Positions 1-8,528 of a stretch of 64,000 nt of DNA are shown here, piece by piece. This DNA comes from Collinsella sp. (GTDB taxonomy: Bacteria > Actinomycetota > Coriobacteriia > Coriobacteriales > Coriobacteriaceae). The position numbers were made by a program, and so were the translations under genes. The stretch's first letter is position 1. Each line of letters begins with the position of its first letter. The stretch is from the NCBI GenBank assembly GCA_019414245.1, contig DXMK01000004.1:124001-188000 (forward strand), given 5' to 3'. The notes under the pieces were generated by a model, which was not told the origin of the DNA, made no database searches, and was given only the letters and a program-made list of their open reading frames with translations.

Positions 1-1
1 G

Positions 2-358
2 GATGCCGACATCACGTGCGTTATCGCCGTAAAGATGCGTGTCAGAAATAGGGATAATATCGACGGTGGAATCAAAGCGTATGTTTGGCATCTGGTCCCG
101 GAGTCTGCGCCAAACTATGATTTTGTAGTCAATACCGATCTGATAACGCAAGCCATGCCGGTCCTTGGCGGCTCTGCTGCGTTTGCCGTGGAGGTTGGGG
201 CAGAAAACGAGTTGCTCGTCCCATTTATGATGCAGAACACCAACGACTATTTCGAAGGTTACGAGACCGTCCGTTTTGAGAAAGCATTTCCCGGGACTTA
301 CACGATGAAGATGACCGATCTGCCGGAGCGGAGGCTCTTAAGGTTTGAAGTGAAATAG
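2..358 (+). CDS. C-terminal part of an unknown protein (5' end outside window)
   Basis: The frame is open from the first bases, so the ATG at 35 is probably internal and the gene starts upstream. About 118 residues are visible. They look like alternating beta strands with no membrane helix and end in RRLLRFEVK, which fits a beta-sandwich C-terminal domain. I recognise no family motif. It ends 39 bases before a GC hairpin and is convergent with the YcxB-like gene. Confidence 0.5.
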   Translation, partial: DADITCVIAVKMRVRNRDNIDGGIKAYVWHLVPESAPNYDFVVNTDLITQAMPVLGGSAAFAVEVGAENELLVPFMMQNTNDYFEGYETVRFEKAFPGTYTMKMTDLPERRLLRFEVK

Positions 359-396
359 CTCGAGAGCAAGGCAAAACGGGTCCATTGGCGGTACGC

Positions 397-434
397 GCGC
401 CCGATTCCAGGCGCCCCGGCCCGGAATCGGGCGC
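397..434. terminator. GC-rich hairpin between convergent genes
   Basis: A perfect 12-bp inverted repeat (arms 397-408 and 423-434, GCGCCCGATTCC and its complement) lies between two convergent genes. There is no clear T-run on either side, so it is only a candidate bidirectional terminator. Confidence 0.4.
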
Positions 435-463
435 GGGACGAGGCGCCTTCGGTGTCGGCCGGC

Positions 464-1180
464 CTACCGCTTCTTCTTGCTCTTCTTCTGCTTGCGCTGC
501 TTGCCCTTGGTCTCCTGGGGCTTGTCGCCCTGTTTTGCTTCGGCAGCGGCCTTTTCTGCCTTCATCTTCTTGCGTTTGGTCTCGATGCGGAGCTTTTTGT
601 TGATGCGCGCCTTAAGGAAGGGACCGAACTGCTCGGCATCGCCGCGGACAAAGGTGTCCTTAGGGATCGTCACGCCCTGGTCGGCGAACATGGCCACAAA
701 GATGCGCTCGCCGTCGAGCACGTGGTCGAGCTTTTCAAACGGGAAGAACTGCGACTTGCCGCTCGTGCCCCAAACCATCAGGCCGTCCTCGTTGGCGGCG
801 ACGCGGCGATAGCGGCCACCCATGGACTCGTCGGCCTCAACGGCGTCGATAAAGTCGCGGGCGAGGGTGTGGTGCAGGTTTTTGCTCCACCAGGCCAAAA
901 AGGCGCCGAATACGATCAAGACGACGCCAAACTTGATCCAGTTGCCGCCGGCCACCAGCATGCCGATGCCGATGAGCGCGGCAATTGCCGCGGCGACATA
1001 CAGCGAGCCGCGACGCCTGGGCGAGGCGACCAGGCGGGCGAAGTCGGTGACGAGGTCGTTTTCGTATTGGTACTCGTTGAGGTACAGGATGCCGTCGTCG
1101 GCTGCGGCCTGCTCCTCGAGCGCGACCTCGACCTGGTCGGCTGCTTCGGAGGGAACGAGGTTGCTCTCTGCGTCTGCCAT
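464..1180 (-). CDS. YcxB-like membrane protein
   Basis: 238 residues. An acidic N-terminal stretch is followed by two adjacent hydrophobic helices (about residues 60-95, SLYVAAAIAALIGIGMLVAGG and WIKFGVVLIVFGAFLAW). A soluble domain then contains FFPFEKLDHVLDGERIFVAMF and IPKDTFVRGD. This order of helix pair then an IPK-containing domain resembles YcxB-like proteins, whose function is unknown. The C-terminus is a very basic tail rich in Lys and Gln. The start ATG at 1180 has GGAG about ten bases upstream. It is divergent from dnaX. Confidence 0.6.
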   Translation of the reverse strand: MADAESNLVPSEAADQVEVALEEQAAADDGILYLNEYQYENDLVTDFARLVASPRRRGSLYVAAAIAALIGIGMLVAGGNWIKFGVVLIVFGAFLAWWSKNLHHTLARDFIDAVEADESMGGRYRRVAANEDGLMVWGTSGKSQFFPFEKLDHVLDGERIFVAMFADQGVTIPKDTFVRGDAEQFGPFLKARINKKLRIETKRKKMKAEKAAAEAKQGDKPQETKGKQRKQKKSKKKR

Positions 1181-1296
1181 GCTCTTTGGACTCCTATCGC
1201 GGCGGGCTCGCCGTACGGGTTATTATGGAATGCAGTATGCCGTGCGACCGCATGGCCGCCGCGGCAACAAGACTCAGTATACCCGGGGGAGCACCC

Positions 1297-3777
1297 ATGG
1301 AATCGTTGTACCGAAAGTATCGCCCGCTCACCTTTGACTCCGTGGTGGGCCAGCAGCATATCGTCTCGACGCTCGAGCACGCCATCACCGAGGGGCGCCT
1401 GTCCCACGCCTACCTGTTCTGCGGACCGCGCGGCACGGGCAAGACCACCATGGCGCGCATTCTGGCCAAGGCGCTGCTGTGCCGCAATGCCGAGGCGGCG
1501 CGCGCCGAGGGTGCAAGCGGCTGCATGCCCGACGGTACTTGCGAGGAGTGCGAGCTCATTGCCGAGGGTAACCACCCCGATGTCTACGAGCTCGATGCCG
1601 CCTCCCGCACGGGCGTGGACAATGTGCGCGAGGAAATCATCAACTCCGTCAACTTTGCCCCGGTGCGCGGCAAGTACAAGATCTATATCATCGACGAGGT
1701 CCACATGCTCACGACGGCGGCGTTCAACGCGCTGCTCAAGACGCTCGAGGAGCCGCCGGCACACGTGATCTTTGTGCTGTGCACCACCGACCCGCAAAAG
1801 ATTCTGGAGACCATCCTCTCGCGCTGCCAGCGTTTCGATTTCCATCGCATCGGCAACGAGGATATCGAGCGTCGCCTGGCATACGTGTGCGAGCAGGAGG
1901 GCTTCGATTACGACGATGAGGCGCTGGCTATCGTGGCGCGCCATGCCAAGGGCGGTATGCGCGACGCGCTGTCCACGCTGGAGCAGCTGAGCGTCTTTGG
2001 CAACGGTTCTGTGCATGCGGACGACGCCCGCTCGCTTTTAGGCGAGGTTTCGGACCAGATTCTGGGCGAGTTTTCCCGCGCCATTGCCGATCGCGATGTT
2101 GCCGAGCTCTATGGACTGATCCGTGCGCAGGTCGAGGAAGGAAACGACCTGCTGGAGCTGACGCGCGACCTGGTGGCGCATGTGCGTGACGTGTACGTTG
2201 CCTGCGTTGCCGGTGCCCGTGCCGAGCTGTTTGAGGGCGGCTCCGAGCAGGCCGAGGCGCTTGCTGCCGAGGCCGCTGCCTTTGGCGAGCATCCTGCCGA
2301 CCGCCTGGCCCGTGTGCTGACGGTGCTCGACGATGCCGCACTGGAGATGAGGGGCGCGAGCGACGTGCGCCTGGTGCTCGAGATCGCCTGCACGCGCCTG
2401 GCACGTCCCGAGGCCGATTTAACGATTGAGGCATTGGCCGAGCGCGTGGCCCGCTTGGAGGCCATGGTTGCCAACGGCGCCGTGCCGGCGAGCGTGGCTG
2501 CTGCTCAGGCCGCCGCGCCTGCAGCATCCGTACCCGCTGCTGCCCAACAGCCGACGCTAATTTCGGGCGCTCGTGCTGCCGCTCCGGCGGCATCCGCTGC
2601 CCCCGCTGCTACGTCCGCGCGCCAGGGCGGTATGCCTTGGGACCGTGGTGCTGCTGTTCCGGCTGCCCAGCCTGCGTCCCGTTCTGCGTCCGTGTCAGCT
2701 TCCAAGCCTGCAGCGCCTGCACCTCAGCCTGCGCCGACTCCGACGCCTCAGCCCGTTGCGGCTCCCGCGCCTGCCACCGCTCCGGCACCTAAGCCCCAGT
2801 CCAACAATGCCGCCCAGGTTGCCGCCGCCGGTACTGCCGAGACGCCCGCGGTCGAGGATGCCGGAGAGCTGCAGCGCAAATGGGCCGAGGTTGTCGAGCG
2901 TGTCAAGGCGCGTCAGGCTTCCTACGCGGGGCTTTTGCTCAATGCCCGCGCCACGGCTGACGACGGCTCCAGGCTCACGGTCTCGTTCCCCGCGGGCTCG
3001 ACCTTTGCCATCAAGATGCTTGGACGCGCCGACACGCAGTCGGTGGTCCTGCCGACAGTCAGTGCGGTCTTCGGTCGTCGTACCGTCGACTATGTCCTGG
3101 ATGGGGGTGGCACGCCGGCTCCTCAACATGAGGAGCATTCTCCATCTGCACGGGCTGCGGTATCTGCGGACCCGCAACCCGTGTCCTCGGCGGCCCCTGC
3201 ATCCTCGAGCGCCAGCGCGACGCAGCCAAAAGCAGCACCGATAGCGGCGCCGACCCCGTCGGCGCCTAAGCCCGTCATGGCCAAACCGGCTGCTCCGACA
3301 CCCGCGCCCAAGCCTGCCTCGCCCGCGCCCAAGTCGTCTGACCTGGGCAAAGCCCCCTGGCTGCGCTCCGACAACCCCGCCGGCGCTCCTGCCACGGGCA
3401 AGCTCCCGACCGAGCCCGCGCCCCGAGCGCCCGAGCGCGCGTCCGCTCCCAAGGCTCAGCCCGCCGCGCCGTCTGCGCCATGGGAATCCGAGCAGGTTCC
3501 CTACGACGATGCCATGGTTGGCGGTTTTGTTGCCGATGCTGGTGGGGACGATCTGCCTCCGTTCGACGTGCCGGGTGCGGCGTCCGCGCCCAAGTCCGCT
3601 GCAACTGCCCCCAAAGAGGAGGACGCTCCTGCAGCTCCCTGGGAGTCCAACTCCGGTGCGGGCGGCCCCTTCGGCCATCAGGGTGCAGCCCCGAGCATCC
3701 CGCAGACCGAGGACGAAGCCAAAGCCCTCATCCGTAGCGTCTTCGGCCAGTCCACCATCTTCAAACCGGTGGAGTAG
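1297..3777 (+). CDS. dnaX: DNA polymerase III subunit gamma/tau
   Basis: Clamp-loader ATPase that loads the beta sliding clamp and organises the replisome. The protein is 826 residues from the ATG at 1297 (MESLYRKYRPLTFDSVVGQQ), the classic DnaX N-terminus. An upstream in-frame ATG at 1186 would add 37 atypical residues. Walker A GPRGTGKT is at 43-50, zinc-binding Cys at 62, 76, 82 and 85, and Walker B around 128-136 (IYIIDEVH). Residues from about 390 on form long Ala/Pro-rich linkers with a conserved block near 520-610, as in actinobacterial tau. I see no obvious A-rich slippery site for a gamma frameshift. The recR operon genes follow downstream, as in many bacteria, but here a two-gene cassette intervenes. 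Confidence 0.95.
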   Translation: MESLYRKYRPLTFDSVVGQQHIVSTLEHAITEGRLSHAYLFCGPRGTGKTTMARILAKALLCRNAEAARAEGASGCMPDGTCEECELIAEGNHPDVYELDAASRTGVDNVREEIINSVNFAPVRGKYKIYIIDEVHMLTTAAFNALLKTLEEPPAHVIFVLCTTDPQKILETILSRCQRFDFHRIGNEDIERRLAYVCEQEGFDYDDEALAIVARHAKGGMRDALSTLEQLSVFGNGSVHADDARSLLGEVSDQILGEFSRAIADRDVAELYGLIRAQVEEGNDLLELTRDLVAHVRDVYVACVAGARAELFEGGSEQAEALAAEAAAFGEHPADRLARVLTVLDDAALEMRGASDVRLVLEIACTRLARPEADLTIEALAERVARLEAMVANGAVPASVAAAQAAAPAASVPAAAQQPTLISGARAAAPAASAAPAATSARQGGMPWDRGAAVPAAQPASRSASVSASKPAAPAPQPAPTPTPQPVAAPAPATAPAPKPQSNNAAQVAAAGTAETPAVEDAGELQRKWAEVVERVKARQASYAGLLLNARATADDGSRLTVSFPAGSTFAIKMLGRADTQSVVLPTVSAVFGRRTVDYVLDGGGTPAPQHEEHSPSARAAVSADPQPVSSAAPASSSASATQPKAAPIAAPTPSAPKPVMAKPAAPTPAPKPASPAPKSSDLGKAPWLRSDNPAGAPATGKLPTEPAPRAPERASAPKAQPAAPSAPWESEQVPYDDAMVGGFVADAGGDDLPPFDVPGAASAPKSAATAPKEEDAPAAPWESNSGAGGPFGHQGAAPSIPQTEDEAKALIRSVFGQSTIFKPVE

Positions 3778-3831
3778 CTGTACGGGCGGGTATACTGCTC
3801 AGGAAGAGACTTCTTTGAACGGAGCGAGCTT

Positions 3832-4092
3832 ATGATGTGGGAATATGTCCGCCTCGAGGACGATACGCAAGTTTCGTATTCCGAAGTCCGTGAGGACAAC
3901 ACGGTGAAGGTCGTTGTGGAGCGCCCACGCGATTGGGGCTTTGACACGGCGGAGTGTATCTTACCGGCATTCAATTGGGTGTCGCACGAGGGCTTTAGTG
4001 AAGCGGACCTCAAAGAACTCGATGATTTTGTGCGTAACAATGCCCCGCTCATTCTGCGTTTTGCCTACGAAGGCGGACGAGTCTATGCCTAG
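3832..4092 (+). CDS. small acidic protein upstream of a DUF4160 protein
   Basis: 86 residues, acidic, with no membrane helix. The first half looks beta-stranded (MWEYVRLEDDTQVSYSEV) and the second half helical (SEADLKELDDFVRNNAPLILRFAYEGG). The start may be ATG 3832 or 3835. A TATACT -10-like box sits at 3791-3796. Its last 8 bases overlap the next gene, so the two are probably translationally coupled. DUF4160 genes often sit with a small DUF2442-type partner in putative toxin-antitoxin-like pairs. This protein may play that part, but I do not see the DUF2442 signature. Confidence 0.55.
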   Translation: MMWEYVRLEDDTQVSYSEVREDNTVKVVVERPRDWGFDTAECILPAFNWVSHEGFSEADLKELDDFVRNNAPLILRFAYEGGRVYA

Positions 4093-4357
4093 TCTTTTCC
4101 GACTCGGGCCGTACATCATCTTTTTCTGGACGGGGGAGAACGGCGAGCCAGTCCATGTCCATATCGCAGTCAAGCGCCCCACTGCCGAGGCGACCAAGAT
4201 ATGGCTTACTCGCTCCGGCGGGTGCAAGCTGGCCCATAACAAGGGCGATATTCCTGCTCGGGATTTACGCGATATTATGCAGTTTGTTTCATCTAACCAT
4301 GCACTGATTTGCAAACGTTGGAAAGAAACAACCGGCGGGCTATCGTTCTACTGTTGA
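4085..4357 (+). CDS. DUF4160 family protein
   Basis: 90 residues from the ATG at 4085, which overlaps the previous stop. The sequence contains the DUF4160 hallmarks: PSLFRLGPYIIFFWTGENGEPVHVHI near the start, then a KIWL strand and a C-terminal helix with HNKGDIPARDLRDIMQFV. The biochemical function of DUF4160 is unknown, and the family is commonly found in two-gene cassettes. The cassette interrupts the common dnaX-ybaB-recR order, which suggests later insertion. Confidence 0.75.
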   Translation: MPSLFRLGPYIIFFWTGENGEPVHVHIAVKRPTAEATKIWLTRSGGCKLAHNKGDIPARDLRDIMQFVSSNHALICKRWKETTGGLSFYC

Positions 4358-4404
4358 GGGCTGATCATTGGGGCTATTTCCAGCTTGTTAGCCTGCGTCG
4401 AGAT

Positions 4405-4440
4405 AATTATGCAATCTTGCATAATTCGACCTTGCATAAT
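4405..4440. promoter_or_regulatory. palindromic operator-like site with an extra half-site
   Basis: A perfect inverted repeat (AATTATGCAA, 2-base spacer, TTGCATAATT; 4405-4426) is followed six bases later by a third copy of the half-site (TTGCATAAT, 4432-4440). It lies in the AT-rich gap between the DUF4160 gene and ybaB. It looks like a binding site for a dimeric regulator of ybaB-recR or of the cassette. The regulator is unknown. Confidence 0.45.
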
Positions 4441-4602
4441 CTTTGGGCGCTGCTTGCGCTCCAGGACATGTATATCGACTGAGGTAGTGTGTCCGCCCCG
4501 CTCGCTGGCCCCGCGCCGTGGTACGATTTTTGAGTTTGAAAGTCCCGTCGCGCTCCGGCTGCCCTTGCAGCTTGTCGCGCGGCCGCACGTAAAGGAGCCA
4601 TC

Positions 4603-4923
4603 ATGGCCGGTATGAACATGCAGCAAATGATGAAGCAGGCTCGCAAGATGCAGGAGCAGCTTGCCGCCGCGCAGGAAAACCTTAAGTCCCAGACCGTCGA
4701 CGCCTCTGCCGGCGGCGGCATGGTCAAGGTGACCGTTAACGGCGAGATGGAGCTCGTCAACCTCACCATCGACCCCGATGCCCTCGATCCCGAGGACGTC
4801 GATATGCTGCAGGACATGATCATGGCTGCCGTCAACGAGGCCGTCCGCGGTGTCAACGAGCTCGCCAACAAGCAGATGGGCGCCATCACCGGCGGCCTCA
4901 ACATCCCGGGCATGCCGTTCTAA
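4603..4923 (+). CDS. YbaB/EbfC family nucleoid-associated protein
   Basis: 106 residues, the usual family length. An N-terminal helix rich in Met and Gln (MNMQQMMKQARKMQEQLAAA) is followed by the GGGMVKVTVNGEMELVNLTID core, and the protein ends in Gly/Pro-rich GLNIPGMPF, all typical. The family forms dimers that bind DNA. A strong AAAGGAG site sits six bases before the ATG. recR follows after 13 bases. Confidence 0.93.
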   Translation: MAGMNMQQMMKQARKMQEQLAAAQENLKSQTVDASAGGGMVKVTVNGEMELVNLTIDPDALDPEDVDMLQDMIMAAVNEAVRGVNELANKQMGAITGGLNIPGMPF

Positions 4924-4936
4924 GACACGCATATAT

Positions 4937-5533
4937 ATGAGTGCCAACCATAGTCTGCAAAAATTGCTCGATGAGCTGGGCCGTCTGCCGGGCATTGGTC
5001 CCAAGTCGGCCCAGCGCATCGCCTATTACCTGCTCGAGGCCGATGCCGAGGAGGCGCGCCGCCTGGCCGAGGCTATCCTGGAGGTTAAGCAGGAGGTTCA
5101 CTTTTGCAGCCGCTGCTTTAACTACGCCACGGCCGACGAGTGCTCCATCTGCCAGGATTCGATGCGCGATACCACTCGCATTTGCGTGGTGGGCGAGCCG
5201 CGCGATGTCCAGGCGATCGAGCGCACGGGCAGCTACCACGGTCTCTACCACGTATTGGGCGGCGTGATCAGTCCCATGGACAAGATTGGTCCCGAGCAGT
5301 TGCACATTCGTGAGCTGCTGGCACGCTTGGGCTACGAGGACATCCACGAGGTCATCATCGCCACCAACCCCAATATCGAGGGCGAGACCACGGCGAGCTA
5401 CCTGGCCCGCACTATCAAGCCGCTGGGCGTTGAGGTATCGCGTCTGGCGAGCGGCCTTCCCGTGGGCGGCGACCTGGAGTATGCCGACGAGCTTACGCTT
5501 GGGCGCGCCATCGAGGCCCGTCGCACGATTTAG
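4937..5533 (+). CDS. recR: recombination protein RecR
   Basis: 198 residues, standard length. RecR acts with RecF and RecO to load RecA at gaps. A helix-hairpin-helix (LPGIGPKSAQR, about 17-27) is followed by a four-Cys zinc site (Cys 57, 60, 69, 72) and a Toprim domain (ICVVGEPRDVQAIERTG onward). The ATG at 4937 was chosen because the RecR N-terminus (SLQKLLDELGRLPGIGPKSA) begins there. It follows ybaB by 13 bases and is likely co-transcribed with it. Confidence 0.96.
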   Translation: MSANHSLQKLLDELGRLPGIGPKSAQRIAYYLLEADAEEARRLAEAILEVKQEVHFCSRCFNYATADECSICQDSMRDTTRICVVGEPRDVQAIERTGSYHGLYHVLGGVISPMDKIGPEQLHIRELLARLGYEDIHEVIIATNPNIEGETTASYLARTIKPLGVEVSRLASGLPVGGDLEYADELTLGRAIEARRTI

Positions 5534-5608
5534 GTGGCGAGCCTGCTCCTGCCGTATGTCTTCATCGCGACGCACGGGGTAGCCATTATTTCCCCGTGCG
5601 ACTGTAAG

Positions 5609-5694
5609 TTTGTTGTGCAACAAAGATGCTTTGTATCCGCTTATCGCATGGATGCTTCCACTCGCATCCTTAATTTGCCCATTCGTTGCGCAAC
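5609..5694. promoter_or_regulatory. two GTTG-N2-CAAC palindromes upstream of the kinase operon
   Basis: TTTGTTG-TG-CAACAAA occupies 5609-5624, and GTTGCGCAAC occupies 5685-5694, about 85 bases before the ATG of the secreted protein gene. The same core (TGTTGCGCAACA) occurs upstream of the Rrf2 gene at 46068. This suggests a shared dimeric regulator, but which one is inference. Confidence 0.4.
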
Positions 5695-5778
5695 CTTTTG
5701 GGTTCGCTGATACACTCAAATATGGATTCGAATGAATGCGCCGCTCCCGAGCGGCGTGTTTTTGTTGGAGGAGAACGC

Positions 5779-6684
5779 ATGCGGCCCGGTGGCACTCAGA
5801 CAAAGCGCGGCGCCGCGGTGCGCATGCGACGCCGACTGGGCTTGGCGCCGCGGGCGTACGCACTGCTGTCTTGCTCGCTGGTGCTGGTCATAGCTGGCGT
5901 TTCTGCCTATGGCATGACCGTGCCGTCCATGATGCAGGCACATGCCGCACGCGAACCGCGCGTGGGGCATGAGGTCAAAAGTGACCTGGGGACCACGACT
6001 GGATATGCTTGGGCAAGTGTGGTCGCGCATATTGTGTTTGGCACCGGCGACGCGGACGGCGCCGAGGCCCCGGACAACGAAGTCACGCTTGCCAATGGCA
6101 AAACCATCGTGCTCACCAACACCAAGATCATCGATCGGTTGTCCAACAATAGCGTGGCGGCAACGGTGAATAAGGTCGAGCAGCAGAAGGAGCAGGACGC
6201 CCAGCAGTCCGGAAAGCCCGGTAGCCCGGATACTTCTGGCTCCGGCTCGGATTCGTCGAGTTCGGGCGGCGGCTCTGGGTCGGGTTCCTCTGCCGGAGGG
6301 TCTGGAAACGGCGGCTCGACGGGCGGCAACACTGACAACGATGCAAACTCCGGTGGCCTTTCCGCTGCTGAGGAAGAGAGCATTCACAGCTGGCTTGTGA
6401 CCAAGTACAACATGCTCGACGGCTATGTTTCTCGTGCCAATGACGTGGTCTCGACCTATAACTCTACGGGAGATCCCAGGCCGTGCGACAGCCTGGTCGG
6501 GGAGATGTTTGTCATTCGAGCCGAGTTCGGTCGTCAGACATTCTCGCCCCGGTCAAAGTGGTATCAGCAGTATGCCAATCTGTGGGGCTGTTACACCAAC
6601 CTATGTCAATGGGTCGGCCATTACGGCGATGATGACGTCGCGCTCGGTAACTTCAACAATAACGTGGCGGCGCTTGCCCTATGA
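5779..6684 (+). CDS. secreted or membrane-anchored protein with Gly/Ser linker
   Basis: 301 residues from ATG 5779, preceded by GGAGGAG. A basic N-terminus leads to one hydrophobic helix (about residues 22-45, YALLSCSLVLVIAGVSAYGM), so it is a signal anchor or signal peptide. A conserved-looking extracellular part (about 60-130) is followed by a 60-residue linker almost entirely of Gly, Ser, Asp and Asn (about 140-200). A C-terminal helical domain contains CDSLVGEMFVIRAEFGRQ and a second Cys in WGCYTNLCQW. The stop overlaps the kinase start (6681), so the two are coupled. Function unknown. The context suggests an extracellular partner or substrate of the kinase/FHA module. Confidence 0.65.
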   Translation: MRPGGTQTKRGAAVRMRRRLGLAPRAYALLSCSLVLVIAGVSAYGMTVPSMMQAHAAREPRVGHEVKSDLGTTTGYAWASVVAHIVFGTGDADGAEAPDNEVTLANGKTIVLTNTKIIDRLSNNSVAATVNKVEQQKEQDAQQSGKPGSPDTSGSGSDSSSSGGGSGSGSSAGGSGNGGSTGGNTDNDANSGGLSAAEEESIHSWLVTKYNMLDGYVSRANDVVSTYNSTGDPRPCDSLVGEMFVIRAEFGRQTFSPRSKWYQQYANLWGCYTNLCQWVGHYGDDDVALGNFNNNVAALAL

Positions 6685-8525
6685 TGACCGATCTTGCATC
6701 CACCACACCACAATCGCTCGGTCGCGATCCCATGGTCGGCCTGCGCCTGGCGCGTGTCGACGGGTTTGAGCCGGCCATTGCGCTCGGTCAGGACGAACTG
6801 CCTGCCTATCTGCGTCGTTTTACGATACTGTTTGCCGACGATGCCACCATGCGCCGTGGCGGTATCGGCCGCGTGACGCGTGCCGTCAACGCCCAAGGCG
6901 AGGCCGTGGCACTCAAGCAGCTCATCTTGCCAACGTGCGATGAGTTTGACGACGATGCAACTCACGAGGCGCTGGTCGCCAAGTTCAAGGCGGCGTTTCG
7001 CGAGGAATACGAATGCCATCGCGCCCTTTCGGGCCTTAAGGGCTCTCCCCGCCTCTATGGCTGGGGCGAGGTCGACGGTGTGCCTGCAATTGTCATGGAA
7101 TGGGTCGAGGGCGAGACGCTCGCCCGCTTGCGCTCGCGCTTTGCCGTGGACGATGCCGGCCGCCTATCGCCGCTTGTGGCGGCGCGTCTGGGTCGCGACC
7201 TGTTCGATCTGCTCTGCCGTATGAGCCTGGTGGGCGAGGGCTTTGTCCATCGCGATATCTCGCCCGCTAATATTATGGTGCGTACGGCGCGTCTACCGCT
7301 TGACCGGCAGCTTGCCGAGGGCACCTTTGACCTGTGCCTGATCGACTTTGGCTCGTCGCTGGCGCTTGAGCCTGCGTCGGCCGTGGCCGGTACCGGCGGC
7401 AAGGCGTCGTTTACGGAGCGCTATGCCACGCTGCGTCGCGCGACGGTTGCCTATGCCCCGCCCGAGATGCTCACCGACGATATTCCCGACCTGCGCGCTT
7501 TGCGTATGTCGCCGGCGATCGACGTCTATGCCGCAGCAAGCACGGTTTACGAGCTCATTGCCGGCGCCGCGCCATACGAAGCCGCGCCGAGCACTTCGGG
7601 CACCTCGGGTTCGCGCAAAAAGACGCGCGACATCGCCAGCCCCTACCGTCTCAAGATGGACACGCTGCCCGACTATCCCATTGGTGCCCATGCGCCCGGT
7701 TGCGATTTGACTCAGCTGCTTCGTCGTGAGCCCGATGTGGCGCTCGCTGCGGCCGAGCAGGCCCAGCAGCTGGGGCTTGAGCCGGATTCCGAGGAGCTAC
7801 GCGATGCGCTGGCGTTTGTCGATGCCCAGCTGTTCGACGTGGTGATGGCCTGTCTGTCCAGCCATCAAAAAGATCGTCCCGAGCCGGCGGCGGTCGAGGC
7901 GGCGCTCTCGGCGTTTTGTGACCACTATGCGCAAAATGTCGGTCGTTCGCTCCGCGGCGAGCCGCTCACGCCGTGCCCCATGGATGCGTCTGGCCGCGCG
8001 GTTCGTCGCGCGCTGATGGTCGGCGCGACGGTCGTCTGTGGCGTGGTTTGGGCTGTGGTCGTGGTTTCGGCCGCGCTGCTGGCGTCGGGCGCTCGCGTGA
8101 CGGCGACTTTGGGATCGCTCGTGTGGTCTGGGTCGCTACCGGGTATTATTGCCGCACTGGCGTTGGCGCTGCCAGGCATAGCCGGCGTTGCCGCGGGGGC
8201 ACTTGCGCGCGATCGGCGCTCGGGCTTCCTGCAGGGTGTGCTTGCGCTTTCTGCCTGCGAGGTTCCGGTGCTGGTTGTGGCTGCATGTAGCGTATTTTCC
8301 CAACGCGCCGTGATGGGCGGCCTTGTTGCCGCTCTGGTTGCAACCTATACGCTTACGTGGTTTTTGCTTGCGATGGGCTTTGCCTTTGAACTTCCCGTTT
8401 CGGCACCGCGACGCACAAAAGCCCAGATGGCGACTCCGCTTGCCGGTGGAGCCGCAGCTGTCCGTACTTTTGGCGGACCTGTCGAAGTATCGTCCGATTC
8501 TATTTCTACGACCAAGGAGGCCTAG
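6681..8525 (+). CDS. membrane-anchored Ser/Thr protein kinase
   Basis: 614 residues. Hanks-type kinase domain: Gly-rich loop RGGIGRV (59-65), ATP-binding Lys79, hinge VMEWVEGE (138-145), catalytic HRDISPAN (190-197), DFG (222-224) and a P+1/APE region APPE (259-262). Lobe C is interrupted by a low-complexity insert (PSTSGTSGSRKK). The C-terminal part has several hydrophobic helices (about 435-560), so the kinase sits at the membrane with an N-terminal cytoplasmic domain. It overlaps the upstream secreted-protein gene by 4 bases, and the FHA gene starts 3 bases after its stop. FHA domains bind phosphothreonine, so the pair is a natural kinase and reader. Confidence 0.85.
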   Translation: MMTDLASTTPQSLGRDPMVGLRLARVDGFEPAIALGQDELPAYLRRFTILFADDATMRRGGIGRVTRAVNAQGEAVALKQLILPTCDEFDDDATHEALVAKFKAAFREEYECHRALSGLKGSPRLYGWGEVDGVPAIVMEWVEGETLARLRSRFAVDDAGRLSPLVAARLGRDLFDLLCRMSLVGEGFVHRDISPANIMVRTARLPLDRQLAEGTFDLCLIDFGSSLALEPASAVAGTGGKASFTERYATLRRATVAYAPPEMLTDDIPDLRALRMSPAIDVYAAASTVYELIAGAAPYEAAPSTSGTSGSRKKTRDIASPYRLKMDTLPDYPIGAHAPGCDLTQLLRREPDVALAAAEQAQQLGLEPDSEELRDALAFVDAQLFDVVMACLSSHQKDRPEPAAVEAALSAFCDHYAQNVGRSLRGEPLTPCPMDASGRAVRRALMVGATVVCGVVWAVVVVSAALLASGARVTATLGSLVWSGSLPGIIAALALALPGIAGVAAGALARDRRSGFLQGVLALSACEVPVLVVAACSVFSQRAVMGGLVAALVATYTLTWFLLAMGFAFELPVSAPRRTKAQMATPLAGGAAAVRTFGGPVEVSSDSISTTKEA

Positions 8526-8528
8526 GTC

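Noticed and set aside
1180..1297. Possible SRP RNA next to dnaX
   Set aside because: The gap is only about 117 bases and lacks the conserved GGAAG/GCAG loop pattern.
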